DNA of 64,000 nt from Unio delphinus (GCA_029339505.1 JAQISU010000041.1:4691501-4755500), one strand, 5' to 3'; positions 14,107 through 26,520 are shown, counted from the stretch's first letter. The notes: generated from the letters alone by a model not told the origin. Made by a program: numbers and translations.

Positions 14107-15235
14107 CATTTTGATCTTGTCGTCGTACTGCAGTATATAATATTGACGTAGCAGGACTTACTATGCTCCAAAATAGATTGGTTTTGCCAACTACATCTTG
14201 GCCTTTTTAATGTGTGCGACAATAAATCCAACATCAAAGATTTTGCATAATTCAAACTCCTGGTCCTGATAAAATCACAAGGAATGAAAAGCTTTTTTAA
14301 AAAAAAAAAAACATATCATTTTTAAAAAAAATTCAATTTATATATATTGATATAACGTTACTTCTCATCGGTTTCACCATTGATCAGGGGATGTAACTTG
14401 CGTAAGCTAATCTATTACAACGATTGATTTCCCTCCCTCTCTTCTTCTAAGTTTATTTTTGGTGAGGGGGTGGGGTTAATTCTAAAATTAGTTTTAAATC
14501 TTAAAAGAATTGTATAAAGCATCACAATCTGTGTACGTAACATCACTCAGTAATGAGATTCAAATTTATTAATCTTTTTAAAGTCACATTCAGAAACAAA
14601 TCAGGTCCTCTTTCTACCCAAATCTCGTGCAAAAATCGACACACAGCATAACAAACGAATATTCCGAGTAAATAGTGGAGTAAACACTTGACTGAACTTT
14701 AGAATAAGATCAGAATTACAAACGGTAGAAAGATTGGTTTTAACGGTTCATGTACCTTTTGCCTGTAAAAATTTAAAGTACAAATAGCGGAAAGAAATGT
14801 ACAAACAGTAATTGAAGATGGCGGATGCTGACAATGTACAATTTAGCTATGCCAGGTTTAGAGAGCTGAAGATGGCGAACGTGTGCGGGATAAGTGCGGT
14901 ACAGTTTAATCTAGAAGTCAAAACTTTCCACTTTCATAAAGCGTTATTCAAATGACATTTGGTCATTAGAGCTACAGTAACCTTTTTATCATGCAGTCTC
15001 TCAGTAAAATATATTTAGTTAATTTTAAATGGTTAAAACTGACGTTGGGTATCAAGTGATCAGGTCAGGAATTTCTTTCGAAATAGAGATAACGATAGAT
15101 TTTAACCCCAAAGCACCAATTCAGTGGCTATCAATGCATTTTAACCAGTTCAATGTGTAGCTCCAAGGATCAGGAACATTAATCTCTTGACTAAAACTGG
15201 AAGTGTAATGTTCTTATTTTGTTTCAGTTAAAGTG
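14107..15235. other. AT-rich spacer, no gene seen
   Basis: I could not find a convincing continuation of the polymerase-helicase relic after the hAT. Poly(A)/poly(T) runs lie near 14295-14340. There are no other motifs. Confidence 0.4.
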
Positions 15236-15258
15236 CCCCCCCACACACACACACACAC
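15236..15258. repeat. Short C-run and (CA)n tract
   Basis: A run of C followed by about nine CA units, just 5' of the MITE at 15272. Confidence 0.85.
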
Positions 15259-15271
15259 CTTGTGTTTCCAA

Positions 15272-15470
15272 CAGAGGCGTAGCGAGAGTGTTTGGCACCC
15301 GGGGACAATATTCACCCTCCTCCCCTCAACTCTGAAACCCATTATTTTCATCAATAAAATAACCATTACCCGTTACAACCTATTTCAAAGCCCATTTTGG
15401 CGCCCCCACTAGTATGGCGCCCGGGGACATATGTACCCCCCAGCCCCCCCCCCCCCCAGCTACGCCTCTG
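15272..15470. mobile_element. hAT-type MITE with perfect TSD
   Basis: A 199-bp element with exact 12-bp terminal inverted repeats, CAGAGGCGTAGC (15272-15283) and GCTACGCCTCTG (15459-15470). It is flanked by an exact 8-bp direct repeat GTTTCCAA (15264-15271 and 15471-15478). The 8-bp duplication and CAG...CTG ends are diagnostic of the hAT superfamily. There is no coding capacity; it must have been moved by a transposase encoded elsewhere. The inside has GGCGCCC/GGCGCCCGGGGAC repeats and a 16-base C-run. Identical flanks point to a fairly young insertion. Confidence 0.95.
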
Positions 15471-15540
15471 GTTTCCAAGGAAGTGTAGAATAGACACGGT
15501 GCGCTCTCCTATGTGTCATAAGAGGCATCTAATGGACCTG

Positions 15541-15760
15541 GAGCGGTAGTGACTCAGGGGCTAGCGTGAATGACTCGTGACCAGAAGAATATTGGTTCAA
15601 ATCCTACCATCAAATCAGTCCTGGTTGGCTACAATTGTGTCATTGGGCAAGGAACTATATTTCAGTTGCCTGGGCACTACATGACCTAACTGTATTGCCT
15701 TGCCGACAAACAACAAGCCAAGCCAAATTCAGATGATGTCTTTACATAAAGCCATTGCAC
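15541..15760 (+). mobile_element. tRNA-derived SINE (diverged)
   Basis: A tRNA-like head has an A-box-like TAGTGACTCAGGGG and a B-box-like GGTTCAAATCC (near 15594-15604). A non-tRNA body follows, with TGTGTCATTGGGCAAGGAAC, and then an ACAAACAACAAG-type tail near 15708. SINEs of this design are copied by LINE machinery from pol III transcripts. I see no clear target duplication, so the edges are approximate. Confidence 0.65.
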
Positions 15761-17200
15761 AATAATGATACAAAGTTAGTATAAAATTTCAAATCAAAAC
15801 ATATCTTCTTATCCCACCTTTTCACTACCAAGAACCCTCAAATAACTGATACTGAAATCCTGAGGTATTTTCATATTTTGTTTTTCTAACAAAACGTTAG
15901 TAATATCACCATAAGTGGAGAAGCCGATTGTGATGGCACAAAGAAAAAGGCAAGAGACTTGAAAATATGTATTTGTTTGATTTGCATGAATAAAAAAAAT
16001 CATGATGTATGCTTTGATATTTATTTGAATCACTGAGTTTTACAGATTTTAGGAGGAAAAAGTTGTATTTTTTATATCTGCATTCGGTAACTGCATCATT
16101 TTTGTTCTAGATCTGGTAGAAACTAAATATTTAGCAGGGATTTTTAAATTAATATTTTTCGGGGGTTTTCGGTATCATGCGCTATTGGTACAATATTGCA
16201 CAAGCCACTGGTCAGAGGTATTGCGCAACTTGGAAAAACAACACTCGAAACCGCCTCCCGCTCATACTCGTTATCTAAAGGATGACCTCTACGGTGTGAT
16301 TTGCCCGGTTATAGAATGGATATGGTAATCTGAGTCGGTATCTTGAACAAAGACAACACACGAGCCCCCGTAAAGATAAATAAAGAATTCAATGAAAATA
16401 AAAATGAAGAGAAGAAAGACACAGTAAATTACAATTTTCTTTCCTTCTGAATACTCTTAGTTCAGAAGCACTTTAAAACCGAAGTTTTAAAATAATGGAT
16501 ACATTAATTAAAATTCAAACACTAATAAAATAGACGAATTTAGCCGTTAATAGCTGATAGTAAATTTCATCACGAAATCGAGTGTTCATTCGCATTGGAC
16601 TGCTTGGTAAATTCTCAATGACCTGTTCGTCGACTGTTTTTTCCTTCTGCTTGCGTCCCGACTTTAACTTGCCCTCTGGTTGAACGTGGGATTCCACAAC
16701 TCTGACTTCTAACTTCTTTTCCCTCCTTTGAATCTCGATCTCCTCGCTATTTCTCTCTCTTCAAACAAACTATTTTCCTTTGAAAAGAAAAGAATAAAAC
16801 GCCCTAAGTATCTCGTTAGGTTTTGAGAGTTGAGATTGTCCGTCCGTCTTTCTGGTTCGAACAATTAGATCTTACTATCAGTGATACCTTTTATACGGCC
16901 AGCAAATACTACACAAGTCTTCAGATCAATACAGCTATACCGCTAATTATCGACATCAGAATTTGGAGAAGTCACATATATTCCCGTAAATCATTACGTA
17001 AAGTGAGGCAATATATCATAGCCCACAATCAATATTCACTAATATGATAAATTCAAAATTAAGGTAGCACTTTCCAATCATAAATGTACACAGCGGGTTT
17101 TCTACAACACCCATTAACCTATCTACGTATAAAAGGTGAAAATTCTTATTCAAAATTCAAAGTACATTACTAAATCACTGTAATAACCGAACTATCCATA
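15761..17200. other. AT-rich spacer, no gene seen
   Basis: Short frames only (60-74 residues; 15809-16033 and 16515-16697 on minus, 16823-17047 on plus) with no motif. A pyrimidine-rich stretch lies near 16720-16790. Confidence 0.4.
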
Positions 17201-17343
17201 CAAAATCAACACGTCATGCATCTGTAACGACGAAACATCATATAAATTACATTATGATAAATGTAAACGATTCCTACAAAAACAACAGATCATGCATCTG
17301 TAACGAAGAAAACATCATATAAATTACATCATGATAAATGTGA
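17201..17343. repeat. 76-bp tandem duplication
   Basis: Two adjacent copies (from 17201 and from 17277) share CATGCATCTGTAACGA and ACATCATATAAATTACAT with a few differences. No function is evident. Confidence 0.85.
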
Positions 17344-18743
17344 ATTTGAGTTAAATACCTTGTGTTTTTGGCGTGCTCTCTCGACCGTTGGATTTTCGGC
17401 GGTCTTTCCTGAGCCTATTGTTTTTTCAAAGGTACTGCTCTAAAAATAACCTCCGGAGTCTTTGCTAAGTATTTTCTCTCTTCCTCTCTTGCAGAGGTCT
17501 TCCAGACTGATTAAAATTCATTAGCTCAGAGAATATATTTCCCCCAATTTCAGGGATCGACCCACCCCTGATTCCACATTTGACCAATCGGAATAAATGC
17601 TATTCCTACAGACATTTGGAAAACTGCTTAATCAATGTGCCAAAAATGCCACCTGGGGTTGAAATAACACCCTACCATTTGTCTCAAATCACTTCGACAG
17701 CTTTACGTGAGAATTTCCCTTCTCTAGCCTGTCATACACCCAGTCCGTTTTTACTATAAACATTCTAACAGTGTGACCCCAGTTAGGAAAACATTCCTTC
17801 GTGCAAACTCTACCACCAGATAACAGTTAATTGTTGGCTAGACTAAGAATTAATTAATGGATTTCACTGACGAAAAATTTGGCACTTGACAATTTTATTT
17901 ACTAAGTGATGTTAATAAGAAAACTATGACGGTTAACTATGTGAACACACACATGTACTGATGGAGAGTGTTGGTTGAAATAATACATTTTCTCGTTGAA
18001 CAACAAATAACTGTAGAAAATGCACTGGTAACATTGACTGAAGCCCGTAAAAGAATGACAAAATACTTTTTGGGGCAGGGGCTGATCCTTCTATATTTTC
18101 AAGCAGGCTTCTTATTTTAAAATATAGACATTGTCTATAAGAAGGGGATCTTTCATGTATCAATTTCTAATTTGTAATCAATCTGATTGAAATTAAGAAT
18201 TTGTTTTAGGTACGTTTGACTGGAATCGATATCATTTTGGGGACCCATTTTATTCCTGGTGCACATATTAATAGCAAGCTATAAGATAAAGGGTTGTATT
18301 TTATGTTAGGAAGCTTATCGTTGGACAGAAATTGTGAAAGCTGTAATATAATTGGTGAGCTGAAAGGTCAACTGAAACTGACATCGGTGTTCGTTCGATC
18401 TCCATTATATCTGAGAACTCTATTTTGAAACAATCAGTGGTAATTAAATGCCTTGCATTTAAATAAGGATGCCATGAAATTATAACATTAGAAAAGGACA
18501 ACAAGGTTGTAAATACAGACCAAGTACAACCTGTCTGGTAAGTCATACTACGCGAAGTTAAGTTTGAATGGTTAAGGCAAAAATTTACATGAGAGACAGA
18601 GCACATAGTCGACAAAATAAAGTCTTCGAAAATTGAAAAAGAGATTCTTTGGGTTTCTTTCATGAATCTTTAATAATTGAACAATGCGTTTTTTATTCTT
18701 GTATGAATCGAGAAACTTTGATCAAAGACAGACTCATGAAAGG

Positions 18744-18745
<2 letters not shown>
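17344..18745. other. Spacer, one unassigned 120-residue frame
   Basis: The minus-strand frame 18301-18663 is open for 120 codons with mixed composition, but I recognise no domain and its length is possible by chance. No repeat edges are visible in this stretch. Confidence 0.35.
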
Positions 18746-18746
<1 letters not shown>

Positions 18747-18783
<37 letters not shown>

Positions 18784-18834
18784 CCTTACACACACACACA
18801 TACACACATACACGCGCGCACACACATATATATA
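18747..18834. repeat. (AC)n / (AT)n compound microsatellite
   Basis: AC tracts interrupted by TCTCCTTACA and by a CGCGCG piece, ending in ATATATATA. The Thr-His reading frames here are artefacts. Confidence 0.93.
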
Positions 18835-20270
18835 GTTCAGATAGAGTGAAGGGCAGAAAAGACTTTTATACTCGTATTTTCAGACCACAAAACAATAATA
18901 AACCTTGAGTAACTTCTTAACGCATCGCCCACACATATAGGACGGTTGTGACCTAGACTGGTACAAATTATATTGCTGAGTCAATAGATTATATTTTAAG
19001 TAAACACTTTTTATGAATTGCGTCTCTAGGTACCACAAGTAGTAATTTGCAATCCTGATACTGGTCCTACAATGTAAGACGTAGCACATGTTTTTGTTTT
19101 AATGTTTTGTCATACTACCGACATAATGACCTTGTATAGCGTGTTCCGATGTCGGTTGACATCGGAATTAGTAGTCAAAGTATCAGGAATATCTAATACA
19201 CTGTCAGCCGATATCGACACTCTTCCACTAATTAATATACTTATTGTGCCGTGTTTATCCTCGTTTAATGAAAATATAACTTTAGGAATGGACGCATTTT
19301 CATGTGCCGTTGACATACATTTGAATTTGATGCAATGAAACTGTAGTTGAGGTATGGAGAAGTATGTTTCATGTGCGGGACATGTTTCTTGACTGAAACA
19401 AAACGTTGCTTACAGTTCCAATAAATATCATATAGTTTTTTATTCTTTTCGTTACAAAATATTTCAACTTAACCCGATTTCGGCATTCCTGGCTTTAATC
19501 GCTTTCCAGGCAACATAAATGTAGGCCAACGAAACTTGAAAATAGGTCCATTTCTTTTGTCAGAGTTTGAATTTATTAGAGAAAGTACATTAGAGTAAGT
19601 AAAGACTGACAAAACCGTTATAACTTTATTTTGTAGAAAAGCGTCGTTATTGGTTGCCAGTTGTATGTAATACTCCTGAAAATTTGACTTACACTGTTAG
19701 TTGATATGAAAACACGCTACACAGCCCCGATAGTTAGGCGGTAAGATCCCCCCCCCCATATCCTTATAACCAGTCTGACTGTTCAAACAAATAATTAGGT
19801 CAAGGTTTTAACTATCTCTATAAAAAAATATGTATAGTTGTGTCAACATTTTGTCCTTTTTTCTTAAGGCTGTAGAAGGCGGTCATCTTGATAACGTGCG
19901 TTTAGAAAATCTATTAAATATTTTAAAGGCCGATATGGGATTTTTTTATTGTTGGAAACTGTAATATGTAATGAAAATTAGCTAGCGACAAATAGAGAGC
20001 ATTTTATCGTTACAAGGTCCTCATATACAGACACAACATTTACCATGGACGCCATAGGTCAAACTGATAATCTCATCTTGCTATTTGAACAGCATAGAAT
20101 TTGGGCCACTTTCAAGGCATACATGTGGATTTTAAAAATATTTTTTTTATCATCCTTTTGAGCACTTTCAGAATAATTCTAAATCGAAAGGACGAATTAA
20201 TAAATGAAAATGCCATCTCAGAAAGTGGTAAAAATTTAGATTCGGATTTTTGTTAAGAACAACAAGAGTT
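18835..20270. other. AT-rich spacer, no gene seen
   Basis: A 78-residue plus frame at 19102-19338 has an overlapping minus frame of similar length; neither shows a motif. Nothing else is visible. Confidence 0.4.
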
Positions 20271-20282
20271 CATCTGGAAGCA

Positions 20283-20607
20283 ACCGCTTCGGTGGCCTAG
20301 TGCTTAGACCGTCCGCAGCAAAAGCGGGGGATTGTGGGTTCGATCCCCGTCCGAGTCATACCAAAGACTTACAAAAATGGTACTAACAGCTGCCTCGCTC
20401 GGCGCTCAGCATTAAGAGGTTAGTGTTAGGACTGGTCGGCCTGGTGTCGGGATAATGTGACTGGGTGGGATTTATGCTACATGTCTGCGACATGATGCCC
20501 CAGTGCTAGACATCACTATAAACTGCCTCACTGCAGACATCGTAGCGATATGACTGAAAAATTGTTAAAGCTACGTTTAAAAAAACCTAATCAAACAAAC
20601 AAACCAT
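20283..20607 (+). mobile_element. tRNA-derived SINE with central domain and TSD
   Basis: It has a tRNA-like head with A box GGTGGCCTAGTGCTTAGA (from about 20291) and B box GGTTCGATCCC (20338-20348). The body includes TGCCTCGCTCGGCGCTCAGC and GTGACTGGGTGGGATTTATG, a domain that I recall as shared by many invertebrate SINEs. It ends in a CAAACAAACAAAC tail. A 12-bp target duplication flanks it with one mismatch: CATCTGGAAGCA (20271-20282) and CATCTGAAAGCA (20608-20619). The TSD confirms a complete insertion. It is transcribed by pol III and moved in trans by a LINE whose 3' end it probably mimics. The head has drifted from any single tRNA species, so I do not assign one. Confidence 0.9.
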
Positions 20608-20619
20608 CATCTGAAAGCA

Positions 20620-21530
20620 GGCATTGAGACAGCTTATGAAATGCTCTTCCAAATACCTGTATACAGGATTTTAAAAATAAATATTGAATGGACTTTGATA
20701 TGACAAGCCTGAGGGTAACTTCGATTTTTTGTCTCATTAGACCTATTGATCGATAACTGTAACTAAGGTAAGTGCTCGTTGTCATGTTCTACTAGACATT
20801 GGTACTAATCGGAATTTTAGTCATATTGTTTTGGTAAACTTAAACATTCCTAAACATGACCACATTTTTCATTCTATTTTCCAGTGTAGGCGTGCACTCG
20901 ATGGACGTTTGTGTATATCGTTGTCATAAGTCTGACTGCAAACATGATAGACTCTGGTATGTCGAGTAATTATCATATTGAATCGACAGCATATCGGCCG
21001 AGACTGATACCATCTGTCTGTCACAATACAGTTTTATATTGGGGGAAAAACGAGAACAGGAACAAAGTTTTATTATTGATTGTAATATTAAACTACACGT
21101 TGATAACATACAAGATAAGATACTAATGTAAAGAAAGGAATATGACAGGATGTTTAAAAAACCATCGACTGCTTTAGCTTTCACACTATAAAGATATCAG
21201 ATATTTTGTAGGAGAAAAGAACCCGTATGTAGGTGGGTGTGACTGACTAATTATGGTGCAAACTGTGCAAATTGTGTGCGTATGGGCTGCGGGGTATAAT
21301 ACAAATATATTTGATGAGATTTGTGAAAGACTGAAGTTTACAGTTTGCAATATACACTGTCATTTCTTCTTTTCTCGCCGACTATAAAAAAATGGAAAAG
21401 TTTTCAAGCGACTGATCATACGAATCGATCAGTAATTGTCCTATTATAATTCTGTGTCACGTTTATCTACTTTTGTTAGAAAATGTACGATATATCGTCT
21501 TATATGGCATAAAACTGTTACATTTATACA
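20620..21530. other. AT-rich spacer, no gene seen
   Basis: The longest frames are 71 and 86 residues on opposite strands over the same bases (20911-21184); no motif is seen. Confidence 0.4.
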
Positions 21531-21570
21531 CTCGCGCGCGCGTGCGCACGCACGAGCGCACGCACACACA
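21531..21570. repeat. Alternating purine-pyrimidine (CG/CA)n tract
   Basis: CGCGCGCGTGCGCACGCACG and following CACACACA make about 40 bp of nearly perfect purine-pyrimidine alternation. Such tracts can flip to Z-DNA under negative supercoiling; no function is shown here. Confidence 0.8.
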
Positions 21571-21631
21571 CATTGTTGTTGGTGAATTTTACAAATATGG
21601 TCAGTCTGAGTCAAAGGACAGACCATCTTTT

Positions 21632-21885
21632 GCTTGTCGTGTCGATAGTTCGACTGTCGTGTCGGAAGTTTGCCTGTCATGTCGGTTGTTTGATTGCAGG
21701 GACGTCATTAGAGTGGTGGCACGGGGTGGCATTTGCCCTCCCCCCTCCTGAATTTGCATGTGCTGTAAAATTGATGTTGCCTATATACGAAAATTAACAA
21801 GCCCGTCAAGTTTTGCCCTTCCTCCCCCTTGAAGAAAAAAAAATGAAATTTTTTTATTGTCGTGTCGATAGTTGACTGTCGTAGT
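21632..21885. repeat. GTCGTGTCGATAGTT repeat around a possible MITE fragment
   Basis: TGTCGTGTCGATAGTT occurs near 21636 and again near 21857. Related copies (GTCGTGTCGGAAGTTTG, CATGTCGGTTGTTTG) sit between 21655 and 21695. Between the two main copies lies a CAGGGACGTCATTAG...CCTCCCCC segment that resembles the end of a TIR element, but I find no matching second end. Confidence 0.5.
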
Positions 21886-22512
21886 ATGTAGAATATAAAA
21901 ACAATTTGTCCCATATCAAACATGGAATTATAGACGTTTATTCGTTAAACATTTTCTTTGATAATCTAGTTGCTTTAAACGATTAAAACTAACCATAAGG
22001 AAGGAGGGATAAATGCCACGTAGTTTTGAGGAATGTTTGTATGGGACCATAAAGTCTTGTAAATAAATAACATATTCTTTCCCGTGGCCAAGTATTTTGA
22101 TGTTAGTGTAGAGTTTACCTCACTTTTTAAAATGACGAATTTGATGTCATACTTCTAACATAGCATATTGTACTTGGTGAACTATTAAACCTACGCAAAA
22201 ACGTGTTAATGCAATTCTTTAAGATGTTATAATGCTTTAATGAACACAGCGGTTTAATGTGTATGTTTGTCACAAACAAAATCTTATCAAAGGGACATTG
22301 ACATTAGTAAAATAAAATGTCTCTATGGCCTTAGTCGTTCAATCCTGTACTCTTTGATTTGGGTCAGTAACTTTATATATCACTTTTGCTTCTTAGCAAA
22401 TGTACTTTATACAGAAAAAAGCTTTGAAACATATCTCTTGCAGATACCGAAATGGATTTTAAATTATAACTTTTAGAAGTAAATCAAAATGATCTGCCAT
22501 CTATACACCCCC
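21886..22512. other. AT-rich spacer, no gene seen
   Basis: One 69-residue frame (22267-22476) with no motif. No repeats are visible. Confidence 0.4.
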
Positions 22513-22524
22513 ACATACATACAT

Positions 22525-22601
<77 letters not shown>

Positions 22602-22678
22602 TACATACATACATACATACATACATACATACATACATACATACATACATACATACATACATACATACATACATACAT
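22513..22678. repeat. (ACAT)n-(AC)n-(ACAT)n microsatellite
   Basis: A compound tract in which about 56 bp of AC is enclosed by ACAT tetranucleotides on both sides. The overlapping Cys-Val-Tyr/Thr-His frames are artefacts. Confidence 0.96.
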
Positions 22679-23099
22679 AATTTAGTTGTGAGGCTCCCGA
22701 GGGGCGCGTCATTGCTGCAGTAGATTTAAACACGAAATTTTCATTTTAGCTTGCATATCCTTCGTTTTATGTTTGAATTATTGAATTATATCTCTTCCAT
22801 GTTGTGCTTAGCTTTTTATGTAAAACTTAGTTTTAAATATCGTTATTCTTTGTATTTTATTAGCAGCTAAAAACTAACAACGTATATTTAGTAATCAATT
22901 AAAAAGAAACAATCTCTTGCTTTCTACTTGAAACGTCTTTATGTTTATATTATTATTTTATATTTAATTCTGTTTGAAAATATATGGTAGAGAACTCCGT
23001 ATTGTTTCAGATAGAAACGTGGGGCCGAAGATCATTGTATTCAAAAACAGCAAATTTAAAATTGTGCGCGTATTAAGATGTTACTCTGTAAACTAATTA

Positions 23100-23101
<2 letters not shown>
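22679..23101. other. AT-rich spacer, no gene seen
   Basis: No reading frame or repeat stands out. Confidence 0.4.

Positions 23102-23181
<80 letters not shown>
23102..23181. repeat. (TA)40 microsatellite
   Basis: About 80 bp of uninterrupted TA. Confidence 0.96.
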
Positions 23182-23182
<1 letters not shown>

Positions 23183-23718
23183 CGTATAAGAGAGTGTTAT
23201 TTATTTTCCTATCAGACGTAAATATTCAATGATAAAAATAGCAAAAATCTTCCCAAGCAAAACTCATAATCAATGAAATGCTGTTAATCGTTATATAAAA
23301 TATATCCCACGTGTAAGGAAGCATACTAAGTCCTCAATGTAGCTCGTATGTGTTATTTAAAGTAAGATATCCTCTTTGAAGAAATCGTGATTACTTATTA
23401 ACCTGTTCGTATACAAATCCGTCATGGGCATTAAGTATATACATATATATTTTAGGAACATTGTCAAGTTTTAAAGAAGATTGCATTGACATCAACAGCA
23501 ATTAAAACATACAGTTCTGTGGATAGGTGAATATAACTGGATTTGTATTTGTTTAAGACAGTTAAATTCAGTAGCAACGGCCCTGAGATAAGACAGTCAT
23601 TACCTGCAAGTTATTGAAAAGACGCCTAGTGATGTGACGCCAGGTTTAAAATATACCTTCATTGGGAGCGACGTTCCTATATACCAGTATTGGAGAATCC
23701 CATCCCCTCGAAATGTAT
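23182..23718. other. AT-rich spacer, no gene seen
   Basis: No motif, tail or inverted end is visible. Confidence 0.4.
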
Positions 23719-23808
23719 ATACATACATACATACATACATACATACATACATACATACATACATACATACATACATACATACATACATACATACATACAT
23801 ACATACAT
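23719..23808. repeat. (ACAT)22 microsatellite
   Basis: About 90 bp of pure ACAT/ATAC tetranucleotide. The overlapping frames on both strands are artefacts. Confidence 0.96.
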
Positions 23809-24409
23809 GCTTAGCCACCAGTATGACTGGTTGCTTACTGAGCAGAATAACGTTAATCAATAATCGAAGTCAAAATTGATCTAAATTTTGTATGTATCCA
23901 TACGCCAGCAACTAAGAAAGGTACATTTTAATTCGACACCTTAGTCATAATGCATTAACTTGATAAGTTATGACGTCATGAAATATTATCAAATGTGTAT
24001 GATATGAATTTATGATCCTCGTTTGAAAACAGTTTTAAAAAGATAAATTTTTTTAAAAACAAATTACCACCTGACAACACTTGTGCGTGCGCAACACCAT
24101 ATATAAAGCATGACTTGTTGCCACTTTCTCGAACAGTCTCTTCGGGGTTTCATCAATCCTTTCAAGCGGTAAAGTCCGGGGTTCTGACCAAATTCATTTT
24201 CGTCTCCATAGGTGCATTTGACGTTCTTAGCGATAGTTTGTTTGATTATTAGGAAACGGTTGGAAAGTATTTCTCGAACCGAATGATGTATCCAATCATT
24301 AAATATATGAAAAAGACTTTTGATATTGAGTGAACCATAGAAAGGATTTCAAACTTTTAAGCTGACATCCTGAAGTAAAATAAATAAAACCTGTTTATAG
24401 CATCCCTAA
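23809..24409. other. AT-rich spacer, no gene seen
   Basis: Nothing is recognisable. The RTE-like relic begins just after. Confidence 0.4.
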
Positions 24410-25095
24410 TGTTCGGGATGGAGATCAGGGCTGAAAAAATGAAGCTAATGAAAACGAACATAAGTATCATCCAAAAAATAAATAAGAGTGAATGGCCAGA
24501 AGCTGGGCAAACAAACAAACGTCGAGTACGTAGGCGCCATAAACCCTGATAAAGGTTCAAAACGTGATGTTCTTTCGGATATTGCGCAGACAGCAATGGC
24601 TCTGATTAGACTAGCTTATTTGGAAGGTTTGCAACATCACGCTTGGGTCCAAGAACAAGCTTACACACTCCCTCGTTATATCCATGTTAGTGTATGCATG
24701 TGATACATGGATCCTAACAGCATAACTAGAGGGAAGAATCCATGCCTTAGAGACGAGATGTTATCGAAGAATTCTGAAAATCCCATACTTAGACAACATC
24801 TACAATGAAGAGGTGTTTATTAAAGCCAAGACGCAATTGGACCTAATGAAGATCTGCTCACTATTGTAAAGAAACGTAAACTAAGACGGTACGGTCACGT
24901 CTCACGCTCGCTGACCTGTCACAGCAAATCCTACAGGAACCAGTGAGGGTAGAGAGAAAACCACGCAGACAGAATAAGATATCGGGAGATAATATCAAAC
25001 GGTGAGCAGACAAAGACTTTGCAAAGTCATAAAGAGCAGTGTAAAACAGGGTTACACGAGAAATGAAAATGATATGATCTTTCCTTCTCAGAGTT
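24410..25095 (+). pseudogene. RTE-like LINE endonuclease-RT relic, C-terminal part
   Basis: Broken plus-strand frames read like the region after the catalytic site of an RTE-like reverse transcriptase. 'MEIRAEKMKLMKTN' is near 24418. A piece with 'VGAINPDKGSKRDVLSDIAQ' lies near 24530-24590. 'LLTIVKKRKLRRYGHVSRS' is near 24850-24910, followed by an Arg-rich tail. The segment from MEIRAEK and the KKRKL..GHV motif also occur in the minus-strand relic at 44391-45110, so both belong to one family. Several frameshifts and stops are present and the catalytic palm is missing. Confidence 0.75.
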
Positions 25096-26379
25096 AATAT
25101 GTTCAAGAAGTATACAAACAACATATGTGTATGTGGTGTAGAGAACGTGTTCTTAAAAATCAGTCTTTTTTTGCCATATCTGTATGTTGTATTGTGTCAT
25201 CGGAGCAACGACTACCAATCTGAGTTTGCAGCAAGGAGACAAACACTTAAGGACAATTTCACTGACCTCTTGTATTATTTATCTTCTTACCAGTCCTTTT
25301 CTGAAATATACACTAAGGAGAGTATCAACAACATTGTTAGCATTGCGGCCGACGCCATTCGCATCCAGAACAGTTCATTCAATTACTACAGCGCAAACCT
25401 AGTTTGCAAAATTTGGAAAATCAGTCTCATTTGTCATCCAGTGACTCCTCGGAAACATGAACGCTCGAACAATAAATAAGAAATTTTATTTAGCCTTATC
25501 TATGAATGTACTTCCCAAAAATACCTTATATTGTTTCACAGCCAAATTACCCCAAACCATACAGTTGGGTCATGAATCTCACTTATAACCACGATTGGAA
25601 CAATGATCGATTCAATTTTCGCTACCTTGTTGAACGATGGACTAAGTTTATAGTTTGCGTACTCGGATGTGGTCGAGCACAACGTAGTGGGACACAAATC
25701 CACTCCTTTGCTCATAGTAATTTCTTTAACTGTGGATTCTTCTATCGCTGTGTACATTGAAGGTATAAACATGTATCACGTTTATCAAGAATTTGTACAT
25801 TCTCATTATCTTTGTCACGTTGTGTGAGATTTTAAAAAAAAACAACAAAAAAAAACAATTCCTGCTCATGTTTATAAATATCTTCTGAAAGAATTCGTAA
25901 TTCAAAGTGCTTTGGGTAATGTCAAGACTTGTTATATAATATTACAACTGAGACCGATTCTGAAACAAAGCAAATACCTGTTCATGAATTGGCCATTGTG
26001 TTAACAACAAATTTGCGGTTACTTCCTTTGAAGTAATTGCAGCGGGGCGAAAAAAACTGTTGTTTGCCTTTAACAGTGATGTCACCTGTATCCAATCAGA
26101 ACAAAGGTAATATAATTTTGGTCGGGTTTCTCACGCAGCCAGATATTATTTAGTTTAATTCATTGTGAAAGAATCATATGCACGTCTGGACATTTAAAGG
26201 AGCAGATCACAGGGAAAATGGAGAGTCTAGACTGTGCTCTGAGGGCAATCGTTTTGCACTCGTTAAAAAGGGCGGTAAGTTAGCTCTAGGAACTTCGGAC
26301 GAGATTGAAATAAAGGCTTCTGATGAAGTTTGCCGGGTGGGAACGGACACCATTTAAAGATTGGAGAGGAGAGCCTAAA
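25096..26379. other. Spacer with unassigned frames
   Basis: A plus frame of 126 residues (25099-25479), one of 84 (25506-25760) and a minus frame of 78 residues (25536-25772) are present. I recognise none of them. They have mixed composition and could be diluted coding relics or chance. There is no start context, splice pattern or partner to decide. Confidence 0.3.
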
Positions 26380-26520
26380 CAGAAACGAAGGTACAGAAGT
26401 ACCGACAAGAAGGGCCGAGAGAGAAGAAACGAGTTTACCGGAAGCACCTATAAGGAGGAACGAGAAAACGAAACTCAGGGTATCGGAAGTACCGACAAGG
26501 AGAGCCAGGAAAGCAATACA
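26380..26520. repeat. Degenerate minisatellite (GGAAGTACCGACAAG)
   Basis: The motif AGTACCGACAAG(A/G)AGRGCC and its variant AGCACCTATAAGGAGGAA recur about every 45 bp, three to four times. Frames open on both strands (90 residues on plus, 114 on minus) inherit the periodicity: STDKKG/STYKEE/STDKES on plus. I do not call a gene. Confidence 0.6.

Noticed and set aside
18301..18663. 120-residue minus-strand frame as a gene
   Set aside because: No motif, no homologous family recognised, and the length is within what AT-rich DNA gives by chance in 64 kb.
20283..20360. Functional tRNA gene
   Set aside because: The A and B boxes are there, but the sequence continues into a SINE body and tail with a target duplication, and the cloverleaf is not kept.
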